A stretch of DNA of 64,000 bases from NCBI GenBank assembly GCA_016287815.1, contig JAEEWW010000006.1, positions 1-64,000 of the forward strand, given 5' to 3'. This document shows positions 61,192-64,000 of the stretch, one piece after another; position 1 is the first letter of the stretch, and the number at the start of each line of letters is the position of its first letter. Made by a program: the position numbers and the translations under genes. Below the pieces are notes generated by a model. The model was not told the DNA's origin. It saw nothing but the letters and a program-made list of their open reading frames with translations, and did not search any database. Origin of the DNA: Treponema sp. (GTDB taxonomy: Bacteria > Spirochaetota > Spirochaetia > Treponematales > Treponemataceae).

Positions 61192-62832
61192 CTAAAAATA
61201 GTACGGACTGTCCAGTGCTGTTGCAACCGAAACACCAACATCTAAATATCCTTTTTTCTGCTTACGGGCATAAATTTCAACTGAAAGATACTGATTGTTT
61301 TCGCCGAATTTTACTTTACCTATATCTACAGGATCGTTTTCTGAAAAACCTGATTCATCTGCTATGCTGCCTTTTATTATGCTTGTAATTGCATATTTTC
61401 TGCTGTTAGTTGACGAAACAGGCTTCAGCCCCATGCCAAAAAGCGGTATAAACGAAGTTTCTACCAAATCATGGTCATAAACTGTTTTTCCCGGAGTTTC
61501 CGGCCGTGCATCAAGGTAAACAAGAGCTTCGCCTTCATTTTCATCTTCATCCAGATAATTTATCCTTACAAGTGACTGCGGCACATGCTGACGCATAATT
61601 GCCTGCAAATCATCCAGAGTTTTTACAGGATTTCCATTAACTCCGATTATAACATAGCCGGGTTTTAGTCCTGAACGGTGAGCCGAACCTGAAGACATTA
61701 CATACTGAACTAAAACACCTTTAAATTCCCCTCCGATGCGGAGAGTGTGTCCGTAAGACCCAATCCAGACATGTTCTCTTTTTCCGCCGTTAAAAAGCAT
61801 CGGCAAATCGCTTTTTAAGCATTCAACAGGAATTGCAAAATTCAATCCCTGATACTGAGGCAACCCTGCAAAAACAATAGCCTGAACATTTCCGTTTACG
61901 TCGATACACGGACCGCCGGAATTTCCTCCGTTTACAGCCGCATCAATCTGGAACACACTGGCAAGCGAAAAAAGTTTTCTGTTCATTGCAGAAACAATGC
62001 CAGAAGTTAAAGTTCGTTCCAAACCGACAGGTGATCCGATTGCATATATTTTATCACCGACAGCCAGCTGGTCACTTGAGCCCAAAGTAAAAACATACGG
62101 AGCATCCACTTCGGTTTTTAACAGGGCTAAATCCAGCGCTTCATCGTAGCCTATAACCTTTACAGGGATTCGGGTTTCAGGATCATTTGCAAGCCGTACA
62201 AAAGGTCTTGCTACACCTTCAAATTTTGTATCTACAACGTTTTTTATTACATGATGGTTTGTAATAATATAGCCGTCTTTGCTGATAAAAAAGCCTGAAC
62301 CAATTACGCGGTCAGCATAACCTACGCCACGCTCAATTTTAATTCCCTGATCAATCCAGACCGTAACCGTTCCTTCAATGTATTTTGAAACATTTTCTGG
62401 AAGTGCATTTTTTGAACTTTGGGAAGTAAGTGCTTCTCCCTGCAATCCCGGCACAATCTTTTTAAAATTCTCAGCTATCTGTTCATAGGTTGTTCCAAGC
62501 TGAGAAATATTTTTATAGCCTGCAACATGCAGCGCCTGATAAAGCCTATACGAGTTAAAGCTATCTTTTTCTTCTACACTTTTTTTATAGGACTCAACAA
62601 TTTTTTCAAAACATTCATCGATTAAATCTTTATCATCGACCAAAGTGGCCCGCCACAATGACTGAACAGGATTTTCATCTAAAGCGGCTCTTATGCGCTC
62701 TATTTCTGCATTTTTTACATCTTCTTCAGAATAATCAGGCACTTCATAAGTTTTGTTTTTGCTGGAAGTTGTAGCACAGCCGGAAAACAATAAAACGGCT
62801 GCCGTAATTAAGGCAATATACTTATTTTTCAT
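61192..62832 (-). CDS. Trypsin-like serine protease with PDZ domain, lipoprotein
   Basis: This 546-residue exported protein has a lipobox LFSG-C19, an N-terminal helical part, a DegP-type protease with H194 (TNHHV), D234 (LDLALLKT) and S305 (GGNSGGP), and a PDZ domain (about 360-450, GYVIIGVNGNPVKTLDDLQAIM). A C-terminal extension of about 100 residues ends the protein. The start is placed at the ATG at 62832; the longer frame adds 12 residues before a normal lipoprotein signal. It likely degrades misfolded envelope proteins. It sits upstream of lepA on the same strand. Confidence 0.92.
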   Translation of the reverse strand: MKNKYIALITAAVLLFSGCATTSSKNKTYEVPDYSEEDVKNAEIERIRAALDENPVQSLWRATLVDDKDLIDECFEKIVESYKKSVEEKDSFNSYRLYQALHVAGYKNISQLGTTYEQIAENFKKIVPGLQGEALTSQSSKNALPENVSKYIEGTVTVWIDQGIKIERGVGYADRVIGSGFFISKDGYIITNHHVIKNVVDTKFEGVARPFVRLANDPETRIPVKVIGYDEALDLALLKTEVDAPYVFTLGSSDQLAVGDKIYAIGSPVGLERTLTSGIVSAMNRKLFSLASVFQIDAAVNGGNSGGPCIDVNGNVQAIVFAGLPQYQGLNFAIPVECLKSDLPMLFNGGKREHVWIGSYGHTLRIGGEFKGVLVQYVMSSGSAHRSGLKPGYVIIGVNGNPVKTLDDLQAIMRQHVPQSLVRINYLDEDENEGEALVYLDARPETPGKTVYDHDLVETSFIPLFGMGLKPVSSTNSRKYAITSIIKGSIADESGFSENDPVDIGKVKFGENNQYLSVEIYARKQKKGYLDVGVSVATALDSPYYF

Positions 62833-62922
62833 TCTAACAATTAATCCTACACTATAAATAAAATTCAACTGATACGGGCAAAGTTACACAAAAACACCCG
62901 TATAATATCATATTAAAGAATT

Positions 62923-64000
62923 TTATTCAGCACTTTTGGAAGAATTCGGAGAGTTTGCAGCATCTGAAAGCGGGTTTTCTGTTCTGGAAGTTTCTTCTAT
63001 TTCTTCATCAAGAATTATCTTTCCATAGTATTTGCCCGCGATTTTTACCGCATGAAGCCTTACATCGCCGCTAACAGCAAGAACACAGATTCCCTGTTCA
63101 GAAATTCCAGCAAGAGCTTTTATTACTGCCTTTTCATCATCTATAGAACCGCTTTTTCCAACCCAGTAAAAATCTTTTGTATCACCGCGAATTACACTGT
63201 ATTCGATTTTATCAGAAATAATTTTTACAGGCTCTTTGTCTACAAAAGAAACTGTCGTTAAAACTTTTCCCGGCATAAGATAAAACATTGAGTCTTCAAG
63301 AAGGTTCTCTCCGCTTTTTTGAGGATAACGGATATAGCGGGTATCCCAGTAACCGTCATTGTCAGAATCCCATGAAGTGATTTTTCCGTTATCATTCAAG
63401 TATTCTTCAGTAAAATCAGGTTTTGTATCACCATTCTGGTCAATCTGAATCATCTTTACATAAAGACCGCCTGTTTCGCGTTCGTATCCGTAAACATTTT
63501 TTGCAAGAAGTTTTGATTCTTCTTCGGTAAGATTCATTATTCCGTCTTTATCAACTGCAAAAGTTTCTGTGGTTTCAAAAATTCCGTCTTCATTCCTGTC
63601 TACCGCCCTGAACTGAGGAATTCCGTTTTCAAAGAAAGACTGTGCATATCGCTTGCCGTTGCAAAAATAGTCAGCAGACTGAGGAATTCCATCAAGAAGT
63701 GAAAAAGAAATTTTTGCTCCAGGTTTTTCATCAGAATCAATTTCATAAGCTATGGCTTTACTTTCAATCTGATTATAATCAATTCCGCTAATTCCTTCGC
63801 CAGAAGCACCAGTTTTTTCAGCAGAAGCGACGGAACCAACAGTATCAGGCTCAGATTTTTTTATAACCGGAAAATAAAAATCGCATCCGGGATTTTGTAC
63901 AAACTCAGGGACAATTTCTATATTAAACGGAGTCCATGCATATTGTTCATCAGGCAATGAAACTGAAACCAGCCTTTCACTTTTATTTTTATATTGAATT
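62923..64000 (-). CDS. Hypothetical protein with EF-hand-like repeats, 5' end beyond the window
   Basis: The reading frame stays open to base 64000, so the start is outside. The visible 359 or so residues have no membrane helix. Three EF-hand-like calcium loops are seen: DRNEDGIFETTE, DQNGDTKPDFTE and DSDNDGYWDTRY, at about 63600-63334. The C-terminal part ends IILDEEIEETSRTENP and a Ser/Asn-rich tail. No enzyme family is recognised. A periplasmic or surface calcium-binding role is inferred from the loops. Confidence 0.7.
   Translation of the reverse strand, partial: IQYKNKSERLVSVSLPDEQYAWTPFNIEIVPEFVQNPGCDFYFPVIKKSEPDTVGSVASAEKTGASGEGISGIDYNQIESKAIAYEIDSDEKPGAKISFSLLDGIPQSADYFCNGKRYAQSFFENGIPQFRAVDRNEDGIFETTETFAVDKDGIMNLTEEESKLLAKNVYGYERETGGLYVKMIQIDQNGDTKPDFTEEYLNDNGKITSWDSDNDGYWDTRYIRYPQKSGENLLEDSMFYLMPGKVLTTVSFVDKEPVKIISDKIEYSVIRGDTKDFYWVGKSGSIDDEKAVIKALAGISEQGICVLAVSGDVRLHAVKIAGKYYGKIILDEEIEETSRTENPLSDAANSPNSSKSAE

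Overview
The window looks like chromosomal DNA of a host-associated spirochaete, most likely a Treponema. The evidence is low GC, a nine-gene bacterial V-type ATPase operon, an approximately 900-residue GreA with a long N-terminal extension (a spirochaete hallmark), a DUF115/Maf-like protein, many TPR lipoprotein or envelope proteins, membrane GGDEF proteins and a large dCache chemoreceptor. No phage, IS element, transposase or CRISPR array was seen.

Layout. Bases 1-250 hold a minus-strand promoter, a boxB-like hairpin and a boxA antiterminator, so an rRNA operon should begin just left of base 1. From 553 to 4968 (minus) map is followed by a periplasmic binding protein, a YesM-type kinase and an AraC-type response regulator, resembling the HptA-HptS-HptR sugar-phosphate sensing trio. 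From 4984 to 14904 (minus) the V-ATPase genes run G-C-I-K-F-E-A-B-D, then a universal stress protein and a J-domain protein. Next come PTS EIIA, secG, tpiA, pgk, a diguanylate cyclase and a lipoprotein, with unusual multi-hairpin clusters in their gaps. From 20829 to 29395 (minus) lies a chromosome maintenance and translation block: recA, folK, scpA, scpB, rluB, cmk, rpsA, a sigma-54 activator and a TPR membrane protein. From 29612 to 33472 (minus) rpe is coupled to three envelope-type genes.

From 33655 to 39783 (plus) are a chemoreceptor, a small TPR protein and greA. Then follow xth and ilvE (minus), a 968-residue binding-protein/PAS/GGDEF sensor (plus), a tripartite tricarboxylate transporter tctC-tctB-tctA expressed after ppx and a CYTH-like gene (minus), HU, and tRNA-Glu and tRNA-Gln. 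The right end holds rsgA, mutS2 and argR (plus), tatD (minus), a parvulin-like protein and a DUF115 protein (plus), lepA and a PDZ serine protease lipoprotein (minus), and a gene cut by the right edge.

Themes: energy and ion transport (V-ATPase, TTT), signalling (three-component system, two diguanylate cyclases lacking the RxxD inhibitory site, MCP, EBP), and core housekeeping. The least explained structures are non-coding: a repeated three-hairpin module in three consecutive gaps, a GC-rich element found 3' of two genes, and three genes whose best promoter predicts an almost leaderless mRNA.
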